This document shows positions 1-11,372 of a stretch of DNA of 64,000 nt, one piece after another. The DNA is taken from the NCBI RefSeq assembly GCF_014199935.1, contig NZ_JACHOP010000006.1, positions 1-64,000 on the forward strand, read 5' to 3'. A model generated the notes under the pieces. That model was not told where the DNA came from and searched no databases. It worked only from the letters and a program-made list of their open reading frames with translations. The stretch is from Methylorubrum rhodinum (GTDB lineage: Bacteria > Pseudomonadota > Alphaproteobacteria > Rhizobiales > Beijerinckiaceae). The translations under genes were made by a program, and so were the position numbers. The first letter of the stretch is position 1. The number at the start of each line of letters is the position of its first letter.

Positions 1-110
1 TCCGCACTCGTTTTCTGACCTCGCCGCATGTCCGACTCCTTCGGTCCTGGCTGATCCTCTCAATCAGCCCGGTCCAAAGCCAGCCGGTCAGGTCAGCTGC
101 CGAAGGATCG
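1..110 (+). pseudogene. IS701-type element, 3' end fragment
   Basis: No open frame survives here. From about base 28 to 110 the sequence closely matches the 3' terminal part of the IS701 remnant near 28,397-28,466, in the same orientation and with only scattered substitutions. The similarity ends at the shared string GGTCAGGTCA, which I take as the element edge. The fragment abuts a truncated IS5-type transposase. The rest of the element would lie outside the window or has been lost. Assignment to IS701 depends on the better preserved copy at 28 kb. Confidence 0.55.
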
Positions 111-527
111 ACGACCCAGCGGTGGCGGCCAAGCTTCTCGCTGCTTTCGATGCCCTTGCGGGCGATGCGCGGGACGATCCCTCGCGCCCAGCACTCCTGC
201 CGACGTGCCTTGGCATCGTAGGCCTTGTCGGCGTGCAGCTTGTCGGGGCGTCGGCGCGGCCGTCCGCGCCGGCCTGTCCTCACGGGCGGGATGGCATCGA
301 GGGTCGGGGCCATCTGCGGGCTGTCGTGCCGGTTGGCGTCCGTAACCGCAGCCCATCTCGGCCGGCAGCATTTCCCAGGGCAGGCCCGAGCGCAGCACGA
401 ACAGAATGCCGGTCAGCGCGGCACGGTTTTCGATCGGAGGCCGGCCCCCTTTCGGGCGCGGACGGGGCGGCGGCAGAAGCGGAGCGATCTCGGTCCAGAG
501 ATCGTCGGGAAGCAGAGGTCGAGCCAT
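111..527 (-). pseudogene. IS5-family transposase remnant (frameshifted, internally deleted)
   Basis: The reading frame starting at 527 encodes a typical IS5-group N-terminus (MARPLLPDDLW, then a GRPP segment and LPAEMGCG). Near 345 the match breaks, and the remaining transposase-like sequence (RPDKLHADKAYD, then IARKGIESSEKLGRHRW) continues in another frame. The middle of the protein, including part of the DDE core, is missing, and the extreme C-terminus is cut off where the IS701 fragment begins. It cannot encode an active transposase. Confidence 0.75.
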
Positions 528-633
528 ACCTCACCGACGCAACACCGACCGCTTCGTGCCGTTCCGTTAGGCGCTCTTAGCTGCGTCCAGCCTGACGCAT
601 TGACGATTCTGCAAGCTTGACCATTCATAACGA

Positions 634-822
634 TCATGCGCGTGAAATCGGACAGACTGGACAGTCTACCGCGCGGTCATCGCCATGGCCACGCTGTACG
701 CGCTCGCGCTCCAGGTTTTGCTCGGCAGTCTCCTCAGTCAGGCTGCAGTAGATCCACTTCATACCCTCTGCCTGGCAGACGCGGCGCAGAGTGACGCCCC
801 AGTCAAAATCCCTCCCGCGCAT
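634..822 (-). CDS. possible 62-aa hypothetical protein downstream of the Crp/Fnr gene
   Basis: An ATG at 820-822 lies two bases past the stop of the Crp/Fnr gene on the same strand, so it could be translationally coupled. The product is hydrophilic, with a tryptophan/tyrosine-rich stretch (MKWIYCSL), a Glu/Arg-rich helix and a C-terminal CPVCP. I recognise no family. There is no clear ribosome binding site and third-position GC is lower than in neighbours, so it may be chance or a decayed gene. Confidence 0.25.
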   Translation of the reverse strand: MRGRDFDWGVTLRRVCQAEGMKWIYCSLTEETAEQNLERERVQRGHGDDRAVDCPVCPISRA

Positions 823-824
823 CG

Positions 825-1529
825 CTAGCTGTGAGCTTTCAGGAGGTTGCCGTTCATGCGCTGGAGCGCGGCTGGATCGAGGAGGGTGACGTCGCGTCCG
901 TGCGTGGCGATCATCCCGTCGCGGCGTAGGATGGTGAACGCGCGGCTCACGGTCTCGCTCGAGAGGCCGAGGTAGTCCCCGATGTCGGTGCGCGACATCG
1001 GCAACGCGATCGATCGACCGGCCGAACCCCGGTCCATGAGGTCGATCAGGAAATACGCGAGCTTCTGCGTGGCGCTGGCGCGGCCGAGCGCCGCGAGATC
1101 CTGGGCGCGCTCCGTCATCCGCAGCAGCCACGACAGGAGTTCGTGCGCGACCTGTGCGTCCGATGCCGCAAGCGCGTCCAACCGGGAGCGGGAACAGCAA
1201 ACGGCCCGTGTCTCGCTGACCGCCTCGGCCGACGAGGCACGCAGCGGGCCCCGCTCCAGCCCGAAGAATTCCCCGGATCGATAGAACCCACGCACGATTC
1301 GATTACCATCGCGACCGACGTTGACGGTACGGACCGTCCCGGCAGCGACCCAGTAGACGGAATGTCCGACATCGCCTTCGGCGTAGAGGGTCATGCCGGG
1401 CGAGACGTGTTCGACGCGCCCGAGGGCGGCGATGCGAGCGAGCGGAGGGTCGACGGCGGCCCGAGTTATGGCGGGTGGCCACGTCGGGAGAGCGCCGGGA
1501 GCGGGCACGACGCGACCATACTGCAGCAT
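825..1529 (-). CDS. Crp/Fnr-family transcriptional regulator (FixK-like)
   Basis: The 234-residue protein has a cyclic-nucleotide-binding-type beta-roll domain (about residues 35-145) followed by a long dimer helix and a winged helix-turn-helix near the C-terminus (SRTDIGDYLGLSSETVSRAF), the arrangement of Crp/Fnr proteins. The N-terminal cysteine cluster that would bind an Fe-S centre in true FNR is absent, so it resembles FixK-type members that do not sense oxygen directly. It is divergent from the peroxiredoxin gene. An FNR/FixK-like palindrome at 1722-1735 sits in the shared intergenic region, so autoregulation and control of the stress genes to the right are plausible inferences. Confidence 0.85.
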   Translation of the reverse strand: MLQYGRVVPAPGALPTWPPAITRAAVDPPLARIAALGRVEHVSPGMTLYAEGDVGHSVYWVAAGTVRTVNVGRDGNRIVRGFYRSGEFFGLERGPLRASSAEAVSETRAVCCSRSRLDALAASDAQVAHELLSWLLRMTERAQDLAALGRASATQKLAYFLIDLMDRGSAGRSIALPMSRTDIGDYLGLSSETVSRAFTILRRDGMIATHGRDVTLLDPAALQRMNGNLLKAHS

Positions 1530-1721
1530 GATGCTCTCCTCTCGCGAGCCTCATAGATCGAGCATCGCGGCCCTTCGGACCATTCGGACGGCACCTAGGG
1601 AGTGTCCCTGACTCATCGCGCCATCCGCGCGGGACTCTTGCCCAAGACACCGCCCGATATCGGCCAACGGGCCCGAACGCGACGCCGGCCGTCGATCCGG
1701 GCGCGACCGAATCTGCCGGAA

Positions 1722-1735
1722 CTGATGCGCGTCAG
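1722..1735. promoter_or_regulatory. candidate FNR/FixK-type box upstream of peroxiredoxin
   Basis: CTGATGCGCGTCAG: the outer arms CTGA and TCAG are exact inverted repeats spaced by 6 nt, matching the TTGAT-N4-ATCAA architecture except at the outermost and inner bases. It lies 69 nt before the peroxiredoxin ATG and between that gene and the divergent Crp/Fnr gene. Similar boxes occur at 2930 and 9554. Confidence 0.5.
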
Positions 1736-1803
1736 TGCTGCGATGCCCTGTCCGATACTCAGATGGGCCAGGACCGCTCCGCCGACTTTCCGGGAGATCC
1801 AGG

Positions 1804-2316
1804 ATGGGACAGATCTTAGCGCCAGGTGTCACGGCGCCCGATTTCACGCTTCACGTCACGCCGGACCAGACTCTCTCGCTCGGAGATCTGCGCGGACGGT
1901 CCGTGATCCTGGCGTTCTATCCCGCGGATTGGAGCCCCGTCTGTGGCGATCAGATGGCGGTCTACAATCAAGTCTTACCTGAATTTCGGAAGTACGACGC
2001 GGACGTCATCGGGATTTCCGTCGACAGTGCCTGGTGCCATCAGGCTTTTGCCGAGGCGCGCCATCTTCATTTTCCGCTGCTCGCGGACTTCGAGCCGAAG
2101 GGTGCGGTCGCCCGGCAATACGGGGCCTACCGCGACGGCGACGGTGTCTGCGAGCGGGCGCTGTTCGTCGTGGATCGCGAGGGACGCGTCTTCTGGAGCT
2201 ACCGCTCCCCGATCGCCGTCAACCCCGGTGCAGACGGCATCCTCGATGCGCTGGATCGGCTTGAAACTCAGGAGACAAGCGATGGCCGAACTCAGAGTGC
2301 CGGTTTCGGCGGCTGA
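1804..2316 (+). CDS. peroxiredoxin (AhpC/TSA family)
   Basis: A 170-residue thioredoxin-fold peroxidase that would reduce hydrogen peroxide or organic hydroperoxides with thiol electrons in the cytoplasm. The peroxidatic cysteine is Cys47 in YPADWSPVCGD, where the usual Thr three residues before the Cys is Ser. Cys78 and Cys116 are possible resolving cysteines. The ATG at 1804 follows a GGGAGA ribosome binding site; the longer open frame upstream runs through the regulatory box and is not favoured. The last 35 nt overlap the next gene (a thioredoxin-fold DsbA-like protein), which suggests translational coupling and a functional thiol pair. Confidence 0.88.
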   Translation: MGQILAPGVTAPDFTLHVTPDQTLSLGDLRGRSVILAFYPADWSPVCGDQMAVYNQVLPEFRKYDADVIGISVDSAWCHQAFAEARHLHFPLLADFEPKGAVARQYGAYRDGDGVCERALFVVDREGRVFWSYRSPIAVNPGADGILDALDRLETQETSDGRTQSAGFGG

Positions 2317-2812
2317 CCATGTCCGGGGTGGTGCCTTCGGGCGGGTGGTGCTCGTCGAGTACGGCGATTACGAGTGCCCCTATTGCCGCCTCGCGCATGT
2401 CGAGGTCCTGCAACTCGGCAGGCACTTCGGCGACGACCTCACCTACGTGTTCCGCCATTTCCCGCTTACCGAAATCCACCCGCTCGCGGAGCCGGCGGCC
2501 GAGACCGCTGAGTTCGCGGGGGCCCAAGGTCGGTTCTGGGAGATGCACGACGCGATCTACGCGCATCAGGATGAGTTGAGCTTGCCGCTCCTCTTACGCG
2601 CAACCCGGGCCCTCGGCCTGCCGGAGCGTGATGTCGAGGTCGCCCTCGAGGCGAAGACTTACGCCCCGAGGGTCGCGCAGGACTTTCTGAGCGGCGTTCG
2701 GAGTGGCGTCAACGGGACGCCGACCTTCTTCATTAACGGCCGCCGGCACGATGGTCCGTTCGACTACCAGCACCTGGCGGCGGCCATTCAGTCGGTGCGT
2801 TCCAGGCCGTAG
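2282..2812 (+). CDS. DsbA/FrnE-like thioredoxin-fold protein (cytoplasmic)
   Basis: A 176-residue protein with the thioredoxin CXXC motif CPYC at residues 32-35 directly after the first strand, an alpha-helical insertion, and a cis-proline loop (VNGTPTFFINGR) near residue 150. This is the pattern of DsbA-like oxidoreductases and of the thioredoxin domain attached to some NhaA antiporters. No signal peptide or membrane segment is present, so a cytoplasmic role is inferred, possibly as reductant partner of the peroxiredoxin whose 3' end it overlaps. The ATG at 2282 lies inside the upstream gene in another frame. Confidence 0.82.
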   Translation: MAELRVPVSAADHVRGGAFGRVVLVEYGDYECPYCRLAHVEVLQLGRHFGDDLTYVFRHFPLTEIHPLAEPAAETAEFAGAQGRFWEMHDAIYAHQDELSLPLLLRATRALGLPERDVEVALEAKTYAPRVAQDFLSGVRSGVNGTPTFFINGRRHDGPFDYQHLAAAIQSVRSRP

Positions 2813-2929
2813 CGCGCGGGGCGGTGACGGTCAGGCGCCTCGCCGTGCCGGCGTCTGCCGGCTCCACACGCTGTCGCGCGAAGGTCTCAAGCGCCCGATC
2901 AACGCGAACACGGATGCGTCCCGGCAAAA

Positions 2930-2943
2930 CTGATCCGCGTCAT
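2930..2943. promoter_or_regulatory. candidate FNR/FixK-type box upstream of dnaK
   Basis: CTGATCCGCGTCAT keeps the TGA-N6-TCA core of FNR/FixK boxes and shares CTGAT-N4-GTCA with the site at 1722. It lies 122 nt upstream of the dnaK start, in the 252-nt gap after the DsbA-like gene. No HrcA CIRCE inverted repeat was seen in this gap. Confidence 0.45.
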
Positions 2944-3064
2944 GTCCACGGATGACGCGGGCGGTAGCATCGGCACCACGCAACCTGCCGCCCACCGTGA
3001 GCGACAGCGAGCCGGCCTCGATCTCGATCGGTCTGCACTGCGTAGACAGGAAGGAATGGCTCCC

Positions 3065-4972
<1,908 letters not shown>

Positions 4973-5069
4973 CACAGCTTCGTACGAGGCGTCGCGGCGC
5001 GAGGTCACCACGCCCGAACAGATCAAGTGACCTCGCTTGGCTGTCAGCGTCCATCATCCGAGGTGAGCG

Positions 5070-7658
5070 ATGCAGATCGACACGTACACCGATCAACTCA
5101 CGGGCGCGATCCAGGCCGCCCAGAGCCTGGCTCAGCGCAGGGGCCATCAACGGCTCACGCCGCTCCACCTCCTGAAGGCGCTGCTCGACGACGCGGACGG
5201 CTTGGGGCAGCGGTTGGTCCGGTCCGCGGGCGGCCGCCCCGAGGCCCTCGCGTCGGCTCTGGAGCGCGATTTGGCGAAGCTTCCGAGCGTCGGGGGCTCT
5301 GGTGCCGGCCAGATCTTCATGGCGCCCGAAACCGCGCGCCTGTTCGAGCGAGCCGAGGCGCGGGCGCGGGCGGCCGGGGACGGGTTCGTCACGGTCGAAA
5401 CCCTGCTGCTTACCCTCGCCGAGACCCCGGACGGTCCGGGCGCGCTCATCCGAGAGGCGGGCGCGACGCCGGAAGCCCTCGAGGGCGCCATCGCCGAGCT
5501 TCGGAAGGGGCGCCGGGCCGACAGCGCGTCGGCCGAGGACAGCTACGAGGCTCTGCGGAAATACACGCGGGATTTCACCGAGGATGCTCGCCAGGGCAAG
5601 CTCGATCCGGTGATCGGACGCGACGGGGAGATCCGGCGCAGCGTCGAGGTTCTCTCGCGCCGGACGAAGAACAATCCCGTGCTGATCGGCGAGCCGGGCG
5701 TCGGCAAGACCGCGATCGTCGAAGGGCTCGCCCAGCGCATGGTCAACGGCGACGTGCCCGATACCCTGAAGGATCGCCGTCTCCTGTCCCTCGATCTCGG
5801 GGCTCTTCTGGCCGGCGCGAAGTATCGGGGCGAATTCGAGGAGCGGTTGAAGGCCGTCCTTCAGGAGGTCTCGGCGTCCGGCGACGTCATCCTGTTCATC
5901 GACGAGTTGCACACACTCGTCGGCGCCGGAAAGGCCGAGGGGGCGATGGATGCCTCCAACATGCTCAAACCGGCGCTCGCCCGAGGCGAGCTGCACTGCA
6001 TCGGCGCCACCACCCTGGATGAGTATCGCAAGAACATCGAGAAGGATGCCGCGCTCGCCCGCCGCTTCCAGCCCGTGTTCGTGGGCGAACCCTCCGTCGA
6101 GGAGACGATCTCCATCCTGCGCGGGCTGAAGGAGAAGTACGAACTCCATCACGGCGTGCGAATCACCGACAGCGCGATCGTCGCGGCCGCCACTTTGTCC
6201 CACCGCTACATCGCGGACCGGTTCCTGCCCGACAAGGCAATCGACCTCGTCGACGAAGCCGCGAGCCGGCTCCGGATCGCGGCGGAGTCCAAACCCCGCG
6301 AACTCGACGAGATCGACCGCCGGGTGATCCAGCTCAAGATCGAGCGGGAGGCCCTGAGGAAGGAGACCGATCCGGCCGCTCGGGAGCGCCTGAAGACGGT
6401 CGAGAACGATCTGGCCGCGCGGGAAGCGAAGCAGGCCGAGCTGACGGCCGAATGGGAAGCCGAGAAGGCGACCCTCGCGGAGATGAAGCAGATCAAGGAA
6501 CAGGCCGAGCAGGCCCGGATCGAACTCGAGCAGGTGGAGCGGCGCGGCGACCTGACCCGCGCGGGCGAACTCCTCTACGCCGTGATCCCGCAACTGGAGA
6601 AGCGCCTCGCGGACGCGATGCAGGCGGGCCGGGGCCGGCTGATCAAGCAGGAGGTCACGGCCGAGGACATCGCCGCCGTGGTCTCGCGCTGGACGGGCAT
6701 TCCCGTCACGCGGATGCTCGAAGGCGAGCGCGACAAACTGATGGCGATGGACGACAAGCTGGGCCAACGCGTGGTCGGCCAGGAACCGGCGGTCGTGGCC
6801 GTGTCCGACGCGGTTCGGCGGGCCCGCGCGGGCCTGCAGGACCCGAACCGGCCGATCGGGTCCTTCCTGTTCCTCGGACCGACCGGCGTCGGCAAGACCG
6901 AACTGTGCAAGGCGCTGGCCGAATTCCTGTTCGACGACGACAGGGCGATGCTGCGCGTCGACATGTCCGAATTCATGGAGAAGCACGCGGTCTCGCGGCT
7001 CGTCGGCGCTCCGCCCGGCTATGTCGGTTATGAGGAGGGCGGTGTCCTGACGGAGGCGGTCCGGCGGCGGCCCTATCAGGTGATCCTGTTCGACGAGGTC
7101 GAGAAGGCGCACCCGGATGTGTTCAACATCCTGCTGCAGGTGCTCGACGACGGGCGGCTGACCGACGGACAGGGCAACACGGTCGACTTCCGCAACACGA
7201 TCATCGTCCTGACCTCGAACCTCGGCGCCGAGTTCCTGGCCGCCCTGATGGAAGGCCAGCCGGCCGAGGCGGCCCGCGAGCAGGTCATGGAGGTCGTGCG
7301 CCGCGCGTTCCGGCCCGAATTCCTCAACCGCCTCGACGAGATCATCCTGTTCAACCGGCTGGGCCGCGGCGACATGCGCCGGATCGTCGACATCCAGCTC
7401 GAAGGCCTCGAACGGCGGCTGGCCGAGCGGACGATCGCCCTGCAGGTCGACGCGGCGGCCAAGGACTGGCTCGCCGATGCCGGCTACGATCCGGTCTACG
7501 GCGCGCGGCCCCTCAAGCGCGTGATCCAGCGCCACCTCCAGAACCCGCTGGCCAGGATGCTGCTGACGGGAGCGATCAAGGACGGCGAGCCGGTCCCGGT
7601 TTCGGTCCTCGACGGCCAGCTCGCCGTCGGGAGCACGAGCCTGGCTCAGGCGGCCTGA
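5070..7658 (+). CDS. clpB: disaggregase ClpB
   Basis: An 862-residue Hsp100 AAA+ ATPase, the usual ClpB length. It has an N-terminal Clp repeat domain (residues 1-145), a first AAA+ module with Walker A GEPGVGKT (Lys213) and the [12 protein letters not shown] pore-loop region, a charged coiled-coil middle domain (about 400-530), and a second AAA+ module with GPTGVGKT (Lys609). It lacks the IGF/L loop expected of ClpA/ClpX partners of ClpP. With DnaK, GrpE and the J-protein it would extract and refold aggregated proteins. It starts 97 nt after dnaK with an AGGTGA ribosome binding site, and grpE follows after 28 nt. Confidence 0.95.
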   Translation: MQIDTYTDQLTGAIQAAQSLAQRRGHQRLTPLHLLKALLDDADGLGQRLVRSAGGRPEALASALERDLAKLPSVGGSGAGQIFMAPETARLFERAEARARAAGDGFVTVETLLLTLAETPDGPGALIREAGATPEALEGAIAELRKGRRADSASAEDSYEALRKYTRDFTEDARQGKLDPVIGRDGEIRRSVEVLSRRTKNNPVLIGEPGVGKTAIVEGLAQRMVNGDVPDTLKDRRLLSLDLGALLAGAKYRGEFEERLKAVLQEVSASGDVILFIDELHTLVGAGKAEGAMDASNMLKPALARGELHCIGATTLDEYRKNIEKDAALARRFQPVFVGEPSVEETISILRGLKEKYELHHGVRITDSAIVAAATLSHRYIADRFLPDKAIDLVDEAASRLRIAAESKPRELDEIDRRVIQLKIEREALRKETDPAARERLKTVENDLAAREAKQAELTAEWEAEKATLAEMKQIKEQAEQARIELEQVERRGDLTRAGELLYAVIPQLEKRLADAMQAGRGRLIKQEVTAEDIAAVVSRWTGIPVTRMLEGERDKLMAMDDKLGQRVVGQEPAVVAVSDAVRRARAGLQDPNRPIGSFLFLGPTGVGKTELCKALAEFLFDDDRAMLRVDMSEFMEKHAVSRLVGAPPGYVGYEEGGVLTEAVRRRPYQVILFDEVEKAHPDVFNILLQVLDDGRLTDGQGNTVDFRNTIIVLTSNLGAEFLAALMEGQPAEAAREQVMEVVRRAFRPEFLNRLDEIILFNRLGRGDMRRIVDIQLEGLERRLAERTIALQVDAAAKDWLADAGYDPVYGARPLKRVIQRHLQNPLARMLLTGAIKDGEPVPVSVLDGQLAVGSTSLAQAA

Positions 7659-7686
7659 CATCCCCCGTGGCGACAGGAGGCCTGGA

Positions 7687-8277
7687 ATGGCCGAGAAGTC
7701 CTTGGATCAAGCGAGTGCTTCGCCCGCCTCCGGCCCCTCACCGCCGCCGGATGCCGGCGCGGCGAGCGCGACTCCGCAGTCGGGAACCGACGCGACCGCA
7801 GCCCTGCAGGCCGAGAACGCGGCCCTGCAGGACCGCGTCCTGCGGGCCCTGGCCGAGGCCGACAACACCCGGCGTCGGGCGGCGCGCGACGTGGCGGATG
7901 AACGCCTTTTCGCCGTGACGGGCCTCGCCCGAGCGCTCCTGCCGGTGCTGGACAACCTGCGCCGGGCCATCGCCGCGTCGGAGCAGCCGGCGTCGCAGGG
8001 CGCCTCGCTCATCGAGGGGGTGCGCGCCACGGAACGTCTCCTGATCGGGGCGCTCGAAGGCGTCGGCGTGCAGCGGGTCGATGCCCGCGGTGCTGCGTTC
8101 GACCCGTCGCGGCATGAGGCCATGATGGAGGTCGATGATCCGGCGACCGTGCCCGGGACCGTCCGTGACGTCATGGAGGACGGCTACCTCCTCCACGATC
8201 GGCTGCTGCGCCCCGCCCGGGTGACCGTGACTCGTCGCGGCCCGGCCCGGGACGATCACGTCGAGGCCAATCCCTAG
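7687..8277 (+). CDS. grpE: nucleotide exchange factor GrpE
   Basis: A 196-residue protein with a low-complexity Ser/Ala/Pro N-terminus, a long alpha-helical segment (residues 35-75, with the RALAEADNTRRRA coil) and a C-terminal beta domain ending in the GrpE signature region (FDPSRHEAMMEV...GTVRDVMEDGYLLHDRLLRPARV). It releases ADP from DnaK. The AGGAGG ribosome binding site is well placed. The gene lies between clpB and the J-protein gene, unlike housekeeping grpE, which is often next to hrcA. Confidence 0.93.
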   Translation: MAEKSLDQASASPASGPSPPPDAGAASATPQSGTDATAALQAENAALQDRVLRALAEADNTRRRAARDVADERLFAVTGLARALLPVLDNLRRAIAASEQPASQGASLIEGVRATERLLIGALEGVGVQRVDARGAAFDPSRHEAMMEVDDPATVPGTVRDVMEDGYLLHDRLLRPARVTVTRRGPARDDHVEANP

Positions 8278-8332
8278 GACGGCGTCCGCAACGGGTGCGG
8301 GCTTCGCCACGCGACGGCGCAGGGAGGAAGCG

Positions 8333-9208
8333 TTGAGCGACGATCCCTATGCGATTCTGGGTGTGGAGCGCGATGCCTCCCCGGAGCAGATCCGGAAAAC
8401 CTACCGGAAGCTTGCGCGCAAACTGCATCCGGACCTGAACCCGGGCAATACGGAGGCGGAAGAGCAGTTCAAGAACGTGTCGCGGGCCTACGACCTGTTG
8501 AACGATCCGGAGAAGCGCGCGCGCTTCGATCGCGGCGAGATCGACATCTCCGGCGTCGAGCGGCCCCGACAGCGCTACTATCGCGACGTCTCGGAGCCAT
8601 CCGCCGACCATGCCTATGCGAGCGACGCGGGCTTTGCGGATTTCGATACCGACGACCTCCTCGCCGAGATCTTCGGAGGCCGGGGTCGGTCGAATGTCCG
8701 GCGGCGGGGCGCCGATGTCCATTACCAACTCGACCTCGATTTCCTCGATGCGGTCAACGGCGCCACCCGCCCGCTCACCCTGCCGGACGGCACGACGCTC
8801 GATGTCCGCATCCCGCCGGGCACGCGCGAGGGCCAGACGCTGCGCCTGCGCGGCAAGGGTGAACCGGGTCGGAACGGCGCGCCGCCGGGCGATGCGCTGA
8901 TCGCGATCGGCGTCCGCCCGCACCCGGTCTTCCGGCGCGCGGGCGACGACATCCATTTCGAACAGGGCGTTCCTCTGCACACGGCGGTGCTCGGCGGCCG
9001 GATCGCCGTGTCGGCCCCGGCCGGGCCCCTGACCCTGACGATCCCGAAATGGAGCACGTCCGGCACGGTGCTTCGCCTCAAGGGCAAGGGCGTCCCGCGG
9101 TCGGGCGGGACCGCGGGGGATGCCTACGTCACGCTGCTGATCGCGCTTCCGGACAAGCCCGATCCGGAACTCGAACGCGCGATCGCCGCGTGGCATCGGC
9201 CGGTGTGA
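8333..9208 (+). CDS. cbpA: DnaJ-like co-chaperone CbpA
   Basis: A 291-residue class-B J-protein. The J domain occupies residues 1-68 with the HPD motif at 32-34, followed by a G/D-rich linker and two C-terminal substrate-binding domains; the cysteine-rich zinc finger of DnaJ is absent. The start is a TTG at 8333, after the strong AGGGAGGAAG ribosome binding site; no ATG or GTG at the expected N-terminus fits. The following gene encodes the matching CbpM modulator, which supports the CbpA rather than DnaJ assignment. Confidence 0.9.
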   Translation: MSDDPYAILGVERDASPEQIRKTYRKLARKLHPDLNPGNTEAEEQFKNVSRAYDLLNDPEKRARFDRGEIDISGVERPRQRYYRDVSEPSADHAYASDAGFADFDTDDLLAEIFGGRGRSNVRRRGADVHYQLDLDFLDAVNGATRPLTLPDGTTLDVRIPPGTREGQTLRLRGKGEPGRNGAPPGDALIAIGVRPHPVFRRAGDDIHFEQGVPLHTAVLGGRIAVSAPAGPLTLTIPKWSTSGTVLRLKGKGVPRSGGTAGDAYVTLLIALPDKPDPELERAIAAWHRPV

Positions 9209-9222
9209 AGAGGGGGGACGGT

Positions 9223-9546
9223 ATGGACACGCGCGAATTCCAGGCTCGGTCGGACCTCAACGCCGACACGCTTCAGATCTGGCTCGAGAGCGGCTGGCTC
9301 CGGCCGGCGTTCCGGGAGGGCGTCCGGCACTACGTCGAGATCGACGTGGCCAGGGCCCAATTGATCGGGGATCTGCGGCACGATCTCGGGATCAATGACG
9401 ACGGCATCGCGGTCGTGCTCGACCTCGTCGATCAGGTCGGCGGCTTGCGGCACGTGCTGCAGGCGATTCTCCGGGCCTTGCGGGCGCAGCCCGACGTCGT
9501 CCGTCGGCAGATCATCGAGGCTTGCGCGGTGCGGGGCCGATCCTGA
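9223..9546 (+). CDS. cbpM: chaperone modulator CbpM
   Basis: A 107-residue protein of the CbpM/MerR-like family: an N-terminal helix-turn-helix-like fold, here LNADTLQIWLESGWLRP, then a helical C-terminal half (ARAQLIGDLRHDLGINDDG). CbpM binds the J domain of CbpA and inhibits it. It begins 14 nt after cbpA with a GGGGGGA ribosome binding site, so the two are co-translated. It closes the dnaK-clpB-grpE-cbpA-cbpM cluster. Confidence 0.85.
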   Translation: MDTREFQARSDLNADTLQIWLESGWLRPAFREGVRHYVEIDVARAQLIGDLRHDLGINDDGIAVVLDLVDQVGGLRHVLQAILRALRAQPDVVRRQIIEACAVRGRS

Positions 9547-9553
9547 CGCCGAA

Positions 9554-9567
9554 CTGACCGGCGTCAG
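9554..9567. promoter_or_regulatory. candidate FNR/FixK-type box
   Basis: CTGACCGGCGTCAG: CTGAC and GTCAG are perfect inverted repeats around a 4-nt spacer, the geometry of FNR/FixK sites. It lies 7 nt past the cbpM stop and 113 nt before the monooxygenase-like gene. It is the third such box in 8 kb. Confidence 0.45.
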
Positions 9568-9679
9568 GGCCGCGATGCGGCTGACCGGCCAATCCTACGC
9601 GACCGACGTTGCGAGCCGACCGGATCCGGAACGGCGGTCACGTCCGCGTTCTCTGGGACTCTCCGGAAGGAACAGGCAG

Positions 9680-9979
9680 ATGGTCAAGTTCGCACTTCTC
9701 GTCGTCCTGAACGCCAAGCCCGGAAAGGAAGCGGCGGTCGAGGCGTTCCTGAGGGCAAGCCAACCCGTCGTTCAGGACGAGCCCGGAACCGTCGCATGGT
9801 TCGGCCTGCGCATGGGCCCGTCGACCTTCGCAATCTTCGACGCTTTTCCCGACGAAGAGGGACGGCAGGCCCACCTGTCCGGCCGCGTCGCGGCGGCCCT
9901 GATGGAGCGAGCCCCCGATCTGTTCGCCTCGACCCCGCAAATCGAGAAGCTCGACGTGCTCGCGGCCAAAATGCCTTGA
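9680..9979 (+). CDS. antibiotic biosynthesis monooxygenase (ABM)-family protein
   Basis: A 99-residue dimeric alpha/beta-barrel-type protein related to the ABM/quinol monooxygenase family: an N-terminal strand (KFALLVVLNAKPGKEAAVEAFL), a central EPGTVAWFGLRMGPSTFAIFDAFPDEEGRQAHLSGR-like core (given here as positions 33-68) and a short C-terminal helix. These small enzymes oxidise quinol-like or aromatic substrates without a cofactor, or bind haem or electrophiles; the substrate is unknown. The open frame upstream is ignored in favour of the ATG at 9680, preceded by GGAAGGAACAGG. Confidence 0.7.
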   Translation: MVKFALLVVLNAKPGKEAAVEAFLRASQPVVQDEPGTVAWFGLRMGPSTFAIFDAFPDEEGRQAHLSGRVAAALMERAPDLFASTPQIEKLDVLAAKMP

Positions 9980-10104
9980 GGCGCTCCGACGAGGAGATCG
10001 TCGGAGAGGATCGAGCGATCAGGACATCGAGCGAGGCCTTGGCGCCGGGCGATCGCACCGCGCCTCACGCGCCTGTCGGCGCAAGCACCCGAGGACACAC
10101 CGCC

Positions 10105-11100
10105 ATGGCACGGGTCGTGAGGTTTCATCGGACCGGGGGACCGGACGTGATGCAGTTCGACGATCTCCCGGTCGGTGATCCGCAGCGCGGGGAGCTGCGG
10201 GTCCGCATCGAGGCGATCGGTCTCAACCGCGCCGAAGCGATGTTCCGGTCGGGTGCCTATCTCGAAACGCCGCGCCTGCCCGCGCGCCTCGGCTACGAAG
10301 CCTCCGCCACGGTCGAGGCCGTGGGCGAGGGCGTCGACGGCTTCGCGCCGGGCGATGCCGTCAGCGTCATCCCGGCCTTTTCCATGAACGATTACGGCGT
10401 CTACGCCGACACGGCCATCGTGCCGGCTTATAGCGTCGTCCAGCGCCCGGCCGGCGTCTCGGTGATCGAGTCGGCGGCGGTATGGATGGCCTACCTCACG
10501 GCCTGGGGGGCGCTCGTCGACATCGGTCGTCTCGGGCGGGGCGACGCGGTCATCATCCCGGCAGCGTCCTCGAGTGTCGGGCTCGCCGCGATCCAGATGG
10601 CCAACTGCGTCGGCGCGATCCCGATCGCGACGACCCGAACGCGTGCCAAAGCGGCGGCGTTGCAGGAGGCAGGCGCCGCCCACGTCGTCGTCACCTCCGA
10701 GCGGGATCTCGTCGCCGAGGTCGCCCACGTGACCGGCGGCAAGGGCGCGCGCCTCGCGTTCGACCCGGTCGGTGGACCCCAGGTCGAGACGCTCGCCCAG
10801 GCGATGAGCCGCGACGGCGTCATCGTCGTCTATGGCGCCCTCGCGACCGCGCCGACACCGTTTCCGGTCATCGCCGCCATGCAGAAGGCCCTGACGCTGC
10901 GCGGCTACACCCTGTTCGAATTCATCCGCGACCGGGAGCGGCTGGCCCGCGCCTCGGCCTTCATCGAAGATGGGCTCGCCGGCGGAGGCCTCAAGCCGAT
11001 CGTCGCGAAGACATTCCCGCTCGACGCGATCGTTCAGGCTCACGTCTACATGGAGTCGAACGAGCAGTTCGGGAAGATCGTCGTCACAGTCCCGCACTGA
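10105..11100 (+). CDS. medium-chain dehydrogenase, quinone-oxidoreductase type
   Basis: A 331-residue MDR-superfamily NAD(P)H-dependent oxidoreductase. The GroES-like N-terminal domain (about 1-130) carries the family's LNRAEAMFRSGAY stretch and lacks the catalytic zinc cysteine. The Rossmann domain has the AASSSVGLAAIQMA nucleotide loop instead of the usual GxGxxG, followed by FDPVGG, as in quinone reductases. It probably reduces quinones or alpha,beta-unsaturated carbonyls. It is 125 nt downstream of the ABM-type gene and may share its transcript; both fit electrophile or redox stress. Confidence 0.8.
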   Translation: MARVVRFHRTGGPDVMQFDDLPVGDPQRGELRVRIEAIGLNRAEAMFRSGAYLETPRLPARLGYEASATVEAVGEGVDGFAPGDAVSVIPAFSMNDYGVYADTAIVPAYSVVQRPAGVSVIESAAVWMAYLTAWGALVDIGRLGRGDAVIIPAASSSVGLAAIQMANCVGAIPIATTRTRAKAAALQEAGAAHVVVTSERDLVAEVAHVTGGKGARLAFDPVGGPQVETLAQAMSRDGVIVVYGALATAPTPFPVIAAMQKALTLRGYTLFEFIRDRERLARASAFIEDGLAGGGLKPIVAKTFPLDAIVQAHVYMESNEQFGKIVVTVPH

Positions 11101-11277
11101 CGCCGCGCTCCTCTCATCAGCCTGAGATTCGCTGCACGGGAGCGCTGCTCGCCGTCCTGCGGTGCGGCGCGCGATGCCCCGAGCACGGCTTCTGTTGAAA
11201 CCAGCCGCCGACGATGGCTCGCACCCGCCGTAACGCGAAATGGGTTGGCGGCACCCGGCGTCCCTACTTGTCCGGCA

Positions 11278-11372
11278 GAGAGGTGCGTCCCGACCTCGTT
11301 GGGACGCACCTCTCGGCTCTTGTTGTGTTGCGCTCTTTATCGCCGACCCGGCATCCGCTCCGGCGGCGAGCG
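11278..11372. repeat. palindromic mosaic repeat, copy 1
   Basis: A perfect 14-bp stem, GAGAGGTGCGTCCC at 11278-11291 and its complement at 11301-11314, is followed by CGGCTCTTGTTGTGTTGCGC and a tail rich in CCGGCATCC. The stem and the following string recur at 23844-23905 with a few changes, so this is a dispersed repeat and not just a terminator. The rest of 11101-11672 holds no recognisable gene; from about 11400 to 11570 it is noticeably AT-richer and probably holds the kinase promoter. Confidence 0.65.
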